Below, piece after piece: positions 31,290-40,400 of a stretch of 55,952 bases of DNA. A program made the translations under genes and the position numbers. This DNA comes from a virus. The stretch spans positions 1 to 55,952 of IMG/VR virus record IMGVR_UViG_3300042987_001910. One strand, given 5' to 3'. The notes under the pieces were generated by a model. That model was not told the origin of the DNA. It did not search any database and saw only the letters and a program-made list of their open reading frames with translations. Each line of letters begins with the position of its first letter. Positions within the stretch are counted from its first letter, which is position 1.

Positions 31290-31477
31290 AGAACAAAATT
31301 TCTCCCCTATTCATGTGTCGTGGGTCTGGATGCCCGCTGACGCGCAGCTGCTTCCGCACCAATGCATGGCCTGACTCGCGTCAGCTGTGGCTTGAGACGC
31401 CGCCACACAGGAACGGGGAGTGCTCTTGGTTAATGAAGGAGGGGGTGGATGATCAACGTAACGCAGAGGCTGCGTGA
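31286..31477 (+). CDS. Small Cys-rich protein, second of a pair
   Basis: 63 residues; ATGA overlap with the preceding gene. C-R-G-S-G-C-P-L-x-x-x-C-F-R plus a later NGECSW repeats the cysteine spacing of its neighbour. The last ~15 residues are read through the next gene's start region. Function unknown. Confidence 0.6.
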   Translation: MKNKISPLFMCRGSGCPLTRSCFRTNAWPDSRQLWLETPPHRNGECSWLMKEGVDDQRNAEAA

Positions 31478-31610
31478 CCTCGTCGCTGACCCAGAGCTTG
31501 GGGTCAGCATGGGGTTCTTGCAGCAAGTCCTCGCCTACATCGAGGACCTCGAAGGGCGACTTCAACGATTGCCGGGAAACGATGATGACCCAGATGCTGA
31601 AAGAGAATAG
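31449..31610 (+). CDS. Small helical protein
   Basis: 53 residues (MINVTQRLRDLVADPELGVS..., MGFLQQVLAYIEDLEGRL). Strong GAAGGAGGGGG directly before ATG. Overlaps the Cys-rich gene by 29 bp and the next gene by 29 bp. Function unknown. Confidence 0.5.
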   Translation: MINVTQRLRDLVADPELGVSMGFLQQVLAYIEDLEGRLQRLPGNDDDPDAERE

Positions 31611-31788
31611 GCACGTCTGCACCATTTGTCAGGCGCCGTACAGCGAAGAGGAAGGCGGGCTGGAGGGTGAGCTTGGGATTATCCCGGTTCAGTTTTGTCC
31701 GTTCTGTCTCGCCGGTTTGTTCGACATGGTCGAGCAAATGCACGAGGAGTCACAGGAGCCCGGCTGTGAAGTTCATCAGCCTGCGTGA
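31582..31788 (+). CDS. Small zinc-ribbon-like protein
   Basis: 68 residues from ATG 31582. HVCTICQAPY and, about 25 residues on, VQFCPFCLAGLFDMVEQM give two CxxC pairs, a zinc ribbon. Such proteins often bind nucleic acid or RNA polymerase. Overlaps the excisionase-like gene start. No target can be named. Confidence 0.6.
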   Translation: MMTQMLKENRHVCTICQAPYSEEEGGLEGELGIIPVQFCPFCLAGLFDMVEQMHEESQEPGCEVHQPA

Positions 31789-32074
31789 CTTTGCACAAAC
31801 GGTTGGTATGTCTTACGACCGTGTACGTTTGTTGGCGCAGAAGGGGGAGATCCCAGCCATCAGGTTGGGGCGGACATGGAGGGTTGTCGACCCGACGGAA
31901 GTGGAGTACTTTCGCCAATGGCGAGAGGCCGGCGGGCAAGAGAGGGCGCTATGTCAATTGTCAAGAGAGGGAAGTACTGGCACATCGATGTCGTTCTCCC
32001 GAGCGGAGAGCGGCACCGGGAGTCCACCAAAACGCAGGACAAGAAGCTTGCTCAGGAGCTACACGATCGCGTAA
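31766..32074 (+). CDS. Excisionase-like MerR/winged-helix DNA-binding protein
   Basis: 102 residues from GTG 31766. Residues 1-50 (FISLRDFAQTVGMSYDRVRL, LAQKGEIPAIRLGRTWRV, DPTEVEYF) are the helix-turn-helix plus wing of the excisionase family. The rest is read over the integrase start and is Arg/Ser-rich. Directly upstream of and overlapping the integrase by 124 bp, as expected for a recombination directionality factor. Confidence 0.7.
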   Translation: MKFISLRDFAQTVGMSYDRVRLLAQKGEIPAIRLGRTWRVVDPTEVEYFRQWREAGGQERALCQLSREGSTGTSMSFSRAESGTGSPPKRRTRSLLRSYTIA

Positions 32075-33012
32075 AGGCGCGTCTCTGGGAGGAGAAGCGT
32101 TTGGGCGTGAAGCCAGAGTACAGATGGGAGGAGGCGGTAGAGCGGTATCTGGACGAGATCAAGGTCGACGGGCTTTCCGATGACACGATCCGTAACTACA
32201 GGACGCAGCTGGACTGGTGGGGCAAAGAGTACTTCGCAGGCAAGAACCTCAGCGAGATTCGCAAGGGCACGATCATGGAGGGGGTCTACAGGATTGCCAA
32301 GCAGCGTAAGCAATCCACCGCCAACCGCTACCTCGCGCCAATCCGGGCAATGCTTTACCGGGCGGCGCACAAGTGGGAGTGGCTGGACAAGGCACCCAAC
32401 AAGTTCGAGCAATTCGATGAGTCGCAGTTCGAGCGCGCGCGGGCGCTGGCACCGGACGAGATTAGCCGGCTGTCGGCAGAACTCCCCGTGCATCAGCGAG
32501 AGATGTTTCTGTTCTCGGTGGCGACCGGACTGCGGCAAGCGAACGTAAGAGGTCTGCGCTGGACGTGGGTGGACTTGGCTACCCGGCTGCTGCGCGTGCC
32601 CGCGAACGAATTCAAGAACCGGCGTGAGTTGGCTATACCGCTCACTGACTTTGCGATCTCAGTGTTGCGCCGACAAATCGGGAAGCACAACGCCTTTGTG
32701 TTCACCTACAACGGAGCGCCAGTCTCCGAGGTGAATACACGGGCGTGGCGCAAGGCGCTACAGCGCGCCGGGATTACGGACTACCGCAACCACGATAACC
32801 GCCACACATGGGCGCACAGCCTGCGCAAGGCGGGAGTCGATCTAGCGGACATCCAAGACCTTGGTGGTTGGCGCGACGGCAAGATGGTCAGGCGCTACGC
32901 CACGCCGGACATGGAGACGCTGGCACAGAAGGCAGCGAAGATCGAGACCGTGTTGACACAAACACGACACAGTCCCGAGTTGCGCGTCGTCGGAGGTGAC
33001 GCAACTGCTTGA
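31951..33012 (+). CDS. int: Tyrosine-type integrase
   Basis: 353 residues from ATG 31951. Residues 1-55 are an N-terminal arm-binding-like domain, ~60-150 the SAM-like core-binding domain. The catalytic domain has Arg195 in SVATGLRQANVRGL, a candidate Lys in the EFKNRRE beta-hairpin, and His281-x-x-Arg284 in YRNHDNRHTWAH. Trp307 stands in GGWRD where many have His, and Tyr316 is in MVRRYATPD. All needed residues are present. It integrates at a tRNA-Asn gene, judging from the tRNA fragment seven bases downstream. Confidence 0.92.
   Translation: MSIVKRGKYWHIDVVLPSGERHRESTKTQDKKLAQELHDRVKARLWEEKRLGVKPEYRWEEAVERYLDEIKVDGLSDDTIRNYRTQLDWWGKEYFAGKNLSEIRKGTIMEGVYRIAKQRKQSTANRYLAPIRAMLYRAAHKWEWLDKAPNKFEQFDESQFERARALAPDEISRLSAELPVHQREMFLFSVATGLRQANVRGLRWTWVDLATRLLRVPANEFKNRRELAIPLTDFAISVLRRQIGKHNAFVFTYNGAPVSEVNTRAWRKALQRAGITDYRNHDNRHTWAHSLRKAGVDLADIQDLGGWRDGKMVRRYATPDMETLAQKAAKIETVLTQTRHSPELRVVGGDATA
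32964..32972 (+). repeat. Candidate integrase arm site ACG[A/G]CACAG, copy 1
   Basis: ACGACACAG near the end of the integrase gene, on the left of the attP core. Two more copies lie on the right side (33162, 33173). Confidence 0.4.
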
Positions 33013-33018
33013 TTAGTT

Positions 33019-33063
33019 TGGCTCCCCGAGGTGGGCTCGAACCACCGACCTGCGGATTAACAG
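33019..33063 (-). other. attP: attP core: 3' half of a tRNA-Asn gene
   Basis: On the minus strand the 45 bp read as the tRNA-Asn 3' half. In order they hold anticodon loop CTGTTAA, 3' anticodon stem TCCGC, the T arm GGTGG-TTCGAGC-CCACC, the acceptor strand TCGGGGA and GCCA. The 5' anticodon strand is absent (TGTGA instead of GCGGA), so identity begins at the loop, as is usual for attP sites that rebuild the tRNA on integration. It lies seven bases after the integrase stop. Confidence 0.85.
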
Positions 33064-33137
33064 TCACAGCCGCCGACGGGGATTTTGGAAGATGAATCAA
33101 TGACCTGCGCCCGCCGGTCATCGCTCGATACGACAGT

Positions 33138-33181
33138 TTGCAACGGCTTGCAACGCTAGTTACGGCACAGTTACGACACAG
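33138..33181 (+). repeat. Tandem repeats right of attP (candidate arm sites)
   Basis: TTGCAACG occurs twice (33138, 33148). ACGGCACAG (33162) and ACGACACAG (33173) occur in tandem, each preceded by GTT, eleven bases apart. Position and spacing fit arm-type binding sites for integrase or for excisionase. Confidence 0.45.
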
Positions 33182-33189
33182 GGGGAAAG

Positions 33190-33498
33190 ATGAGCTACAA
33201 GGAAGTCGAGCTAAAGGTTTTGAGATGGGCGGAAGCCCGGAGGATTATCCCGAACGCGAAGCCGCACAGCCAGCTTCTGAAGGCGATGGCGGAGCTGGGG
33301 GAGTTGGCGGACGCCGAGAACAAGGGGGACGTGGACGCTATCAAGGACGGCGTCGGGGACGTGATGGTGTGCTTGATCAACTACTGCGCCCTGCACGACA
33401 TCGACCTAGTGCAATGCCTGTGGGGTGCCTACGAGGAGATCAAGGACAGGAAGGGGACGCTGCTGCCGAGCGGGGCCTTCGTGAAGGAGGCGGCATGA
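33190..33498 (+). CDS. MazG-like NTP pyrophosphohydrolase
   Basis: 102 residues. All-alpha fold with the metal-binding set: LLKAMAELGELADAE (E-x-x-E) and DAIKDGVGDVMVCLINYC (x-x-x-D). Shine-Dalgarno GGGGGAAAG before ATG. Such enzymes hydrolyse (d)NTPs or ppGpp. Phage versions may adjust nucleotide pools or the stringent response. Confidence 0.8.
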   Translation: MSYKEVELKVLRWAEARRIIPNAKPHSQLLKAMAELGELADAENKGDVDAIKDGVGDVMVCLINYCALHDIDLVQCLWGAYEEIKDRKGTLLPSGAFVKEAA

Positions 33499-33650
33499 CC
33501 ACCGCTGACGCAATGCAAGTCGCCCTAGATGCGCTTCTCACTTGCCGCCTTGAAGGGGATGGGTGGTCTGGACCGAGTCAGGTCTACGACGAAGCCAAGG
33601 TGCAGGAAGCGATCAAGGCGCTTCACAATTTTTTGGAGATGGGGGCATGA
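33495..33650 (+). CDS. Small acidic protein after the MazG-like gene
   Basis: 51 residues (MTTADAMQVALDALLTCRLE...). Opens with ATGA overlap from the previous gene and closes with ATGA into the next. Pattern is common in phages as a small helical protein. Function unknown. Confidence 0.6.
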   Translation: MTTADAMQVALDALLTCRLEGDGWSGPSQVYDEAKVQEAIKALHNFLEMGA

Positions 33651-33835
33651 AGCACATCGAGCGCATCTCAGACGAGCAGCGCACCCGCGCCAGCAAGAGG
33701 TTCAAGACTCGCGGGAGTCAGCCCTACTGGGGTCCGCTGGAAATAGGACAACTACTGATTGATGGACACGCACTGATGCGCCGCATCCCGCTCAAGTTCA
33801 ACCCACCAATCTACGCAGAGTGGAGGCGCTGGTAA
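33647..33835 (+). CDS. Small basic protein
   Basis: 62 residues (MKHIERISDEQRTRASKRFK...), basic, ending PIYAEWRRW. ATGA-coupled. Function unknown. Confidence 0.55.
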   Translation: MKHIERISDEQRTRASKRFKTRGSQPYWGPLEIGQLLIDGHALMRRIPLKFNPPIYAEWRRW

Positions 33836-34033
33836 TCAGTGTAGCGTGATGTACTGGAACCCCCAGCCCATGCGCTGCAAGGCTTCGACGATGCTGGCAA
33901 CGTCATCCTCCTCCATGCCGTCGAAGTATTCCCACAGTTCCGGAAGCTCGGTGCTGCACGCGACCAAGAACAAGTGCTCGTCGGAGCCTAGCTCCGGCGG
34001 GTTGCCACAAATGCCATTGAAGACAAGATGCAT
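33836..34033 (-). CDS. Small phage protein on the opposite strand
   Basis: 65 residues from ATG 34033, GCGGAG just upstream (a longer start at 34066 is possible). MHLVFNGICGNPPELGSDEH and LFLVACSTELPELWEYFDGM read as a coherent protein seen in other phages. It ends one base after the converging gene. Function unknown. Confidence 0.55.
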   Translation of the reverse strand: MHLVFNGICGNPPELGSDEHLFLVACSTELPELWEYFDGMEEDDVASIVEALQRMGWGFQYITLH

Positions 34034-34220
34034 ACACACTCCGCATGGACTGGACGTGATAAACAAGCGCCGTGGTGCTTGCAGATCAGAAGCGGCTTTG
34101 TTGGGCGGTGGGCTCCCATGCGGTGGGGCCGTACCTAGTCTGCTGCCCGCTCCATAAAGGGTGACCGGCGGGGCACCCTAATCTGCTAACCCCGCCATCC
34201 ACCAACAAAAGACGCTGCCA
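34034..34220 (+). other. Intergenic region with two competing hairpins
   Basis: About 190 bp without a gene. AGGGTG (34158-34163) can pair with CACCCT (34174-34179), or GGCGGGG (34167-34173) with CCCCGCC (34190-34196). The stems overlap. No clear promoter. Confidence 0.35.
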
Positions 34221-34415
34221 ATGTTCGACCCAACCAAACCGACAAAGACGAGACGCGGAGACGAGGTCACCATCATTTGCCACGCCGGGAGGATGCCGTT
34301 CCCGATCATCGGCTACATCGGAGACGACAACCACGTCGAGCAGTGGACGAAGCAAGGATGGCGCTACATCAACGGGCGCACCAACCGCTCCGACCTCGAC
34401 CTGCTTAACGTGTAG
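34221..34415 (+). CDS. Small conserved phage protein
   Basis: 64 residues: a KPTKTRRGDEVTIIC strand pair, PFPIIGYIGDDN and a final RSDLDLLNV. This start and end are typical of a small beta-rich phage family. It converges with and overlaps the polyvalent protein gene by 11 bp. Function unknown. Confidence 0.6.
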   Translation: MFDPTKPTKTRRGDEVTIICHAGRMPFPIIGYIGDDNHVEQWTKQGWRYINGRTNRSDLDLLNV

Positions 34416-37400
34416 CCTTCTTCTCGTCGCGGACGACTTGGTTGAACGAGGACATTAGCTCGAAGATCGCATCGTCGACCTGCTTGATCGTTTCCTTGTC
34501 CTCGATGCCAGCGGTCTTCAACTCCTTCTTCAGCGCCTTGAGCTTCAGCACCTGCTGGTACATCTGGTCGCTGGCTTTGTAGAGCACGGCCTCTGGGTTC
34601 TTGTCGAAGTAGTCGTCGCCCTCGCCCTTCTTGACGAGGCTCTCGAACTCCCGCTGGTGCTCGTTCATCTTCCGCACGTTGTCGTAAAAGCGTGAGGTCT
34701 CGACGGCGCGCTGCTTCACGTCGCCGATGAGGCGTCCGGCAATCGGGATGTTGTATGTCGCCAACTCCTCGCCAGTGGTGGCTGAGGTGATCGTCTTCTC
34801 GATCTTCAGCGCCTCGCGACCCACGCCGCCAGTGACCTGCCCAATGAGGTAGTCAATCTGGTCTGGGGTCGGGCTGTACCTTCCCTTCGTAGCATCTGTC
34901 CCGCCCGTGGCAAGGTTGATCGCGTAAGCGATCCCTGTACTGAGCTGAGATGCGTTCTCCCTTGCGCGGGTGTAGCCGGGAGTTGGGTCAAGCGAGTTGA
35001 TATCCTCCTTGGCAATCGGCCGGCCGGCGAAGTCGCGGTTCTCTGCAAGCGCGATGATGGGGTCGCCAAGGGTCGGGACGATGGTCTGCGCGAGCGTAGC
35101 GGAGCCGAGTGGGTTAAACCCGTCAGCGATGGTCTCAATCATCCCAAACAATGCCTTGGCGACCTTTGGATCATCCGAGCCGAGCAGCTCCGCAGTGCGG
35201 CGGGTGAGCGCCGGGATGACGTTGAAGCCAAGCGGCATCGGGATCGCGAGGTACTTCTTGTCGCCATACGGGACGATCAGGCTCTTGTCCTTCACGAACT
35301 CCGGCGGCTCGTCTTCGTCGAAGCCAGCCATTGCGAGAAGCAACGCCTGCATAATCCCAAGCGTGCCAAGCCCAGCTACGATCTTCTTCCCAGACGGGCC
35401 TTTAAGTGTCTGCCCGATACGATAGGTGCCCTGCACGCTGGCGTTGAAGAACGCAAACAACGTGGTGAAGTTGTTCGACATCGCGCCCTTGCGGTTGAAG
35501 TTCACCGTCAAGTTCTTCGCGAGGCTCGCCGCCTGTTGGTTGCTCATGCCCATGTCTTTGGCGGACTTGTAGGCTGACAGGCGGATGGAGTTTTCGATGG
35601 CGTCGTTGAAGTCCGACAGCCCGTCCATGAACCAGCTGAAGCCACGGCGAGCCCGAGCCATCGGGTCGTTGCCGAGTTTATCCAACTCACTCTGCAAGTT
35701 CTTCGCACGGCTCTCGGCGTTCTCGAACATATCCCGGTAGCCGGTCTTCCCACCCTCGGCCTCGAACTCCTCGTACAGCCTGCCCCACTCCGAGTTCGCC
35801 GGCTTGCCGGCGCGCTCTGCGCGGAGGTCGGAGAAGATTCGGAACGGCAACATCATTGCGCGAGAGATGACCTCGGTCTCCTTCCCCTTCAGCGGGGTGG
35901 TGGAGAGGTTCAGCGTGGCACCGCCAACGTCGCGAAGGAAGTTGTAGATGCCGAACGCCGGGTTGTACTGGGTGTTGATCGCGGCGAAGTAGCGGGTGCC
36001 CTTGCCGACACCACCAACAAAGTTCTTGATGTAGTTGCCGGCGGTGCCCATTGCAGCGACCGCCTGCCCCAGCTGGTTGGTGTCGAGGTTCTTCAGGCTT
36101 GCCGCCATGCGGCGTGCCCGCTCGTCCGCCATGTTGAAGATGACGATGCGGTCTTCGCCATTCACGCGGGTGACGAGGACGTTCTCCCGATCCTTGAGGC
36201 GCGGGTCGACCCGGTACACAACCGTGTTCGAGTTCTTGTCGACAGTCGCCTGCAGCGGGGACGCGGCGATGTTCTTGGCGTCGGCAGGATCCAGACCCAT
36301 GTCGATCAGTTCCTGCTCAAGCTTCGCCTTGTCCGCACCCTTCGGGTTCACCGCCAACCAGAACTTGTCGTTGGGGTTCTGCACGGCGAGCCCGTACACG
36401 GCGGTGCTCACCCGGTTCTTCTCGCCACGGGAGATCACGCGCTCGCGCTGCATGGTGATGTTGGCGAGGATGTCAACCACCTCACGGTCGGAACCGGTAC
36501 GGCGCTTGGTCTCCGACCCGCGGATGGAGTAGCCCTGCCCGATTCCCATCGTGCCGCCTTCGGTGTCGGCACGGAACAGCGGGACGTAGTGCTTGTAGGC
36601 GGTCTCGAACTTCTTGATGGTATCGGCCGACTCAAGCCCGTACTCCACCATCATCTCACGCGTACCCTTGGTGATCGAGTCCACCTTCTTCGCAATCGCT
36701 TCCAGCGTTGTACGGCGATTTGCCGGAAGGGATGCGAGGTAGCGGCGGGCGTCTGCGGTCTTGATGCCGGAGCCGCCGTCAGGCTTCTTCGGGTTGACGC
36801 GGGCGACCTGCTTGTTCGCCTCTTCGGCGTGGCGGTTGTGCAGGTAGGTGTCCAGTTCCTCGATGGAGACGTTGCTCGCGCTCATCTGGCGGATGAGTGG
36901 CAGCAGCTCGCGCTCGGTGAAGTCCTTGGCGCGTTTGGCAGCCCTGCCGTGGAACAACTCCTCTTGGAGGTAGGCGTTGAACTTGTCCGAGATCTCCTTG
37001 CCCGTCTTGAGGATCGCCTGCGTGACGCGCTTCAGGTCAATCTGTTTGTCTTGGAGCGCGTAGCGGATGGCGTCGATAGGCTTGGTCGGCTCGACCTCGA
37101 ACGTCTTCTTCTCCGCGAAGGCAATGAACTGACTATCCAAGCTGAACGTGCCACGATTGCCAGATGCGGACTTCACTTGATTCGGGTCGTAGAGGGCGAG
37201 GTTCTTTCTGCCAGACTCGCTGACGAAGAACGAGTCGTAGCCGAGCGACCGAATAACTGCCTGCACCTCCTGCGCCTCTATGACAGACCACATCCCCCTG
37301 CCGATGAGGCTGATGAGGCGGTTCCTGTCGAAAGACTCCTTGTCCTTGCTCTGTGGATTGGTGGTCTCAAGGCTTTGCGCGCCACCGAGCGCCGCGTCAA

Positions 37401-40400
37401 CAACCGCCGCGACACTGTTGGGATCATCGTAGTCAAAAGGCTTCTCGGCGCGAACGTAGAGCGGGAGGATGTTTGCTCTGGACGGCAGGTAGTTGCGAAG
37501 CTCAAGCTTCAACTCTGCGGAGTAGGCTCGTCGGAAATCCTCCTCCTTCATAGTCCTTGCGTTGTTCTCGGCGCGCACCTTCGCGAATGCTTTCTTGGCG
37601 TCGGCCTCCGAGATGTACTCACGCCACTTGCCCGCCATGAAGTCTTCCGACATATCGGTGAAGCCTTCGGCGAAGCGAGGATCGCTAGTGACGAATATGG
37701 CTCCCGCCTGCTTGGGCTTGAAAGAGAAGATGTTCTGTGCCGTTCCGTGGTACAGGACCAGCGGCTTACCGTCTCTGTCGATGGCTTCGCTGTTGCCGAA
37801 CCACTGCACGAAGTTCTGCCAGACGACGGTGCCATCGGGCGCGGTGGTGTCTCTCCACCTGCCCTTCGCCCACAACACGACAGTCGGACGGTAGTCGGAC
37901 TCGACAAACTTGCCTTCGAGCTTGAGCGCAGCCGCGGTCATCTGCTCGAAGGCCGGCTGGTTCAGCATCGCGTTCTCGCGCATCAGCTGCGGGGTCAACT
38001 CCAGCACTTGGTCGAGGAGAGACTTCTCGCCCGGCGACAAACGCCCGCCGTTAAAGATGCGGGAGATGTAGCTCTTGATCTGCTCCCACAGGTTCTTGAA
38101 CTTCTCGGTCAGCGTCTTCGGCTCGCCGGCAATCTCGACCGGCTTCATCTGACTGAGTTGCTGCTTGAACTCCTCGGACGACAGCGCGTCGGCGATGAAC
38201 TCCTTGGCGTCTGTCGCGCCGTACGCTTCGCCCAGCTGCGGCTTGGCGGCTTCGTAGACTTGGGTCAGGAGTTTCCCGGCAGGCGTCTGCTGCTCGATGG
38301 CGTGGAGGGTCGCCGCGTGCGAGCCTTCGTGAACCAGCAGGTACTCAAGGTTCGCGCGGTCGACGATGTCGATGACTTCGGTGACCGGGTTGTACGCAGC
38401 CGCGAGGTTGTTGGGGTTCCCGCCACGCGCCGCGTGAACACGGCGCAGGCTCGCTGCCACACCCTCGGACGCGAACGACACGCGCACATCCGGGTTGGCG
38501 TTGCGCAGGATCATGCCGGCTGCCTGACGCGCCTTGTTGTTGGGTGAAGCCTTGGCGATCAGGAGCAGCACCTCTTCCAGCTTCGGGCTGGTAGCGACAA
38601 GATCCGACAAGCGTTTGTCGAACAAACGCGCAGCGCCGGGAGGGACGCCCTTATTCCACTCGGCGACCGTCTGCTTCTCAGCTGGGACGATGGCCTGCCC
38701 AAGCGTGTCGAACGCGCGCTCTACGACCGCACGAATCTGTTCGGGGACGCTGGTCGGGTCGCTGCGGAACTGGTCTAGCGCGTTGCGAAGAGGGATCGAG
38801 ATGTTGTTTTCGCCGAAGAAAACCTGCAACTCGCGTTTGTCTTCCGCCGACAAACCGTCTCTGCCACGCAGGAACTTCATCACCCGGTCGGCGTATTTAG
38901 CGGCGTCACCGCGATTTTCTTCCGCCCGCCGCCCCTCCTCCATCGCAACCTTTGCGCGCCGCCCGCGCTCGTTGATGTTGAAGGTGCGGACTAGGTTGTT
39001 GAACTCCCTGCTCACTTGAGCCGGCGTGAAGTCGGTCAGGAAGTTGTTGATCTCCTCTTCGGAGATTTCCTTGCCGCCGATGGTGGTGTACTTCGAGCCC
39101 TTCTCGGGCGGGTTAAACATCGTCTCGAAGCGTTCGGCAAGTACCGGGTCGTAGGTGACCAGACGGTCCCAAGTTGGGATATCAACCGGAGACTTGAATT
39201 CGTCAGTCCACTGGCTGCGTGGCATAGCCGCGCGGGCGCGGGAGAAAGCCTCCCCTGCTTTCTCTGCCATTCCGTTCCAGACTTCGCGCAGGAAGTTTTG
39301 GCGCTGGATGTCTGCGCCGCCGGCAACCTTCCCCGCGCGCATCTTCACTTCCGGGCCAGACTCCATGCGCCGACGCTCTTCGCGGGGGATGACGCCCTCG
39401 AAGCCGGTATCGCGCAGGAACTGGTAGGCGAAGTTTTGACCAACGGTGACGCGGGCTTGGATCTCGCTCAGAATCTTCTGCGCCTTCTTGCCGACGCCCC
39501 TCTCGTTCGAGAGGCGCTCAAGAATCTGCTTCTCCTTGGCGACACGGAAGACGTTCAGGACGGCATCGGACGTGCCGTACGAGTAGATCTTGGAAAGCTG
39601 GCGGACCTGCTTCTCGTACTCCCTGATCTTCTCGTCCCCCAGCTGCTGCACCGTGGCGCTGTACCCAACGTCCACAGCAAGGGAAGACTTTGGACCCTTG
39701 ACGTTGCCGGTGGCGGCGTACTCCTCAAACATCTGGGGCAGGGATTTCTTGCCCTCCCCGGTCAGGTTGCCGAGCACGGCCGCGACGTTCTTCCCGCCAA
39801 AGATGTCGACGAGGGAGTCGACGAATCCGTTGGCGGCGTTGGTCAGGTCTGTCCACGCCGGATCCCCGCGACCCAAGTCTCCCTGTTGGCTGTCCTTAAT
39901 GAAGACTTCCTTGATCTTGCCAAGGAAAGTGGTGAAGCGGGCTTCAACCCTCTTTAGCCCCGCGCCTTCCTCAGCGCCACCGCCACCGCGATCTTCTGGG
40001 CGTGCTTGAGGTTCTTGGGTTTCACGTTGCCGATCTTCCCGTCCCCCTTCTTGTACTCGTTCACCAGCTCCCTTACGTTGGCGCTTACCACCTTCGGGCT
40101 CTTGCCCTTCTTGAGCGGCATCAGTCTTCTCCTCGGTTAGGCCCAGCTGCTGGACTAGGCGCTTGGTTTCTTCCAAGTCGGAGGCGGTGAACTTCTTGGC
40201 CTTGGACTTGGCCTTGGCTTCCTTGGCCTTGGGGGGCTCAGAAGGGGTCTCAGACGCGCTAGGAGCGGCTACAGGCGATTCTTTCGCCTTGGGGGTACCC
40301 TTACCTGCCTTCTTGGACTTGGAGACCTTCTTGGCCTTCTCGGCCGCCGGGGCTTCTTGAGTGGCGGTCTCGGTTGCCGGACCTTCTTGGACCGGCACTT

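Noticed and set aside
33019-33063. A complete tRNA gene
   Set aside because: Only the 3' half is present; the D arm and the 5' acceptor and anticodon strands are missing.
36589-38547. A 652-codon plus-strand open frame inside the polyvalent protein gene
   Set aside because: High GC gives long antisense frames. The minus-strand protein has clear domains, and the plus frame has none, with skewed Arg/Leu/Val composition.
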